Source: Actinomycetes bacterium (GTDB lineage Bacteria > Actinomycetota > Acidimicrobiia > Acidimicrobiales > Acidimicrobiaceae). From it: a DNA stretch of 32,764 nt. A program made the position numbers and the translations under genes. The notes under the pieces were generated by a model, which did no database searches, was not told where the DNA came from, and was given only the letters and a program-made list of their open reading frames with translations. Positions 32,062 through 32,764 of the stretch are shown one piece after another; the first letter of the stretch is position 1, and every line of letters starts with the position of its first letter. The stretch lies in assembly GCA_021810525.1 (NCBI GenBank), contig JAJZIP010000016.1, forward strand, positions 1 through 32,764, in the 5' to 3' direction.

Positions 32062-32764
32062 ACTCCCTCACAAGTGCAGGGCCCGGTCGTCTGAGGTCGC
32101 CGGCTCTTCTGGTGAATCCATGTGTGTCCAGGTAGCCAACGAGAGCCAGGAGGTACTTTCGTGAGGTGTCAAGCTTGTCCCTGAGCTGGGATACGGTAAA
32201 TCCGGCCTCCTCTGTCAGAGATAGTTCCCAGATCACTTCTTTTGCCCTAGAGAGTGCGAGGGGCGAGTAATAGATTCCCTCACAGTCGATCACGAGTCCC
32301 TGTCTTACGAGCTCCCGCAACTGCTGACGGTCGACTCCGTCTGGCGACGGCGGCTTGAACAGCGAACTCTCCAACTCCTTGATGAAGGGATGGCTGCTAA
32401 GCGTGTCCCTTATCCGGCCGAACCTGGAGCTGTAGACCCTTGAGGAGTCGACGGTAAGATCTTGGATGCCTTGAAGAACCGCTCTCGAGATCTCATCCAG
32501 CTCTGAGATATCGAAGCCAAGTTCGCCAGCGTTCACGGCTCTTTCAGTCAGGTCACGAGTGATCTCAGCTTCAAGCGATTCCGAGATGACATATCGCTCC
32601 CCAGCATTGGGTGAAACGTTCTGGCCCGTCATCTTGTAGAGAAGCCCGGTGTCAATAAAGCCGCGTTCTTTGATGATCTGGCTGATGTCGAAGGGTGGGG
32701 CAGACTTGCTCACAGGAGTGAGAGGGTTCACACTTGTGACTTCTCCTCCGGCGACTGTCTCCCG
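32048..32764 (-). CDS. selB: Selenocysteine-specific elongation factor SelB, 3' part (gene runs off the window)
   Basis: The frame is open from the window edge; 238 codons are seen. The first residues (RETVAGGEV) are the end of the EF-Tu-like barrel of SelB (usual pattern ETxGGGxV). Then come the winged-helix repeats that bind the SECIS hairpin: a middle one around RDTLSSHPFIKELESSLF and the diagnostic last one, FTVSQLRDKLDTSRKYLLAL followed by HGFTRRAGDLRRPG. The GTPase domain lies beyond the window. SelB brings Sec-tRNA to UGA codons, so this organism probably makes selenoproteins. selA, selC and selD are not in the window; selA is often the next gene upstream. Confidence 0.93.
   Translation of the reverse strand, partial: RETVAGGEVTSVNPLTPVSKSAPPFDISQIIKERGFIDTGLLYKMTGQNVSPNAGERYVISESLEAEITRDLTERAVNAGELGFDISELDEISRAVLQGIQDLTVDSSRVYSSRFGRIRDTLSSHPFIKELESSLFKPPSPDGVDRQQLRELVRQGLVIDCEGIYYSPLALSRAKEVIWELSLTEEAGFTVSQLRDKLDTSRKYLLALVGYLDTHGFTRRAGDLRRPGPALVREFSKS

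Overview
The window looks like chromosomal DNA of an actinobacterium with moderate GC (mid-50s % by eye), probably from the Acidimicrobiia or a close relative. That placement is inference. It rests on gene content: an acyl-CoA carboxylase beta subunit followed by a small epsilon-like ORF, a MeaA/ethylmalonyl-CoA mutase, a CtpE-like P-type ATPase, a pair of ArsA-like ATPases, a DUF929 protein beside a VKOR protein, and many genes with a TANNNT box 6-8 nt before the start codon, the layout of leaderless mRNAs. There is no phage, CRISPR array or intact mobile element. Gene density is high; the two gene-free stretches above 300 bp are 4325-4961 and 26565-27055.

Layout. 1-1740: tail of an unidentified gene, a lipoprotein with a DUF3298 domain, and the biotin transporter BioY closed by a clear terminator. 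1760-4324: aat and pccB diverge from a 49-bp promoter region; pccB is followed by an epsilon-like ORF. 4325-4961: degenerate DNA. 4962-8069: ethylmalonyl-CoA mutase and 3-hydroxybutyryl-CoA dehydrogenase on the minus strand. With pccB these supply several steps of an ethylmalonyl-CoA/propionyl-CoA route. 8121-8476: a frameshifted remnant of an EAL (c-di-GMP phosphodiesterase) gene. 8488-9863: a methyltransferase and an S51-type peptidase. 9879-11283: two tandem cyclophilins, one soluble and one membrane-anchored. 11414-13721: lysC and asd, the first two steps of the aspartate family pathway.

13764-20191: a LigB/DODA-type dioxygenase, an isoprenylcysteine methyltransferase-like membrane protein, a YeiH-type exporter diverging from a LysR regulator (with a perfect palindrome between them), a pirin, and an APC permease behind a strong -10 box and a palindrome. 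20303-26564: two unlike P-type cation ATPases and a membrane protein of unknown function, all on the minus strand. 27056-27132: tRNA-Pro(CGG).

27191-31086 (minus strand) is the most interesting block: DUF929 thioredoxin-like protein (CPYC), VKOR, two ArsA-like ATPases overlapping by ATGA, and a divergent receiver protein. The first two should form an oxidative disulfide-bond system; why it sits with ArsA/Get3-like ATPases is open. One of these ATPases has Arg in place of the usual P-loop Lys. The window ends with an alpha/beta hydrolase and the 3' part of selB, which implies selenocysteine use.
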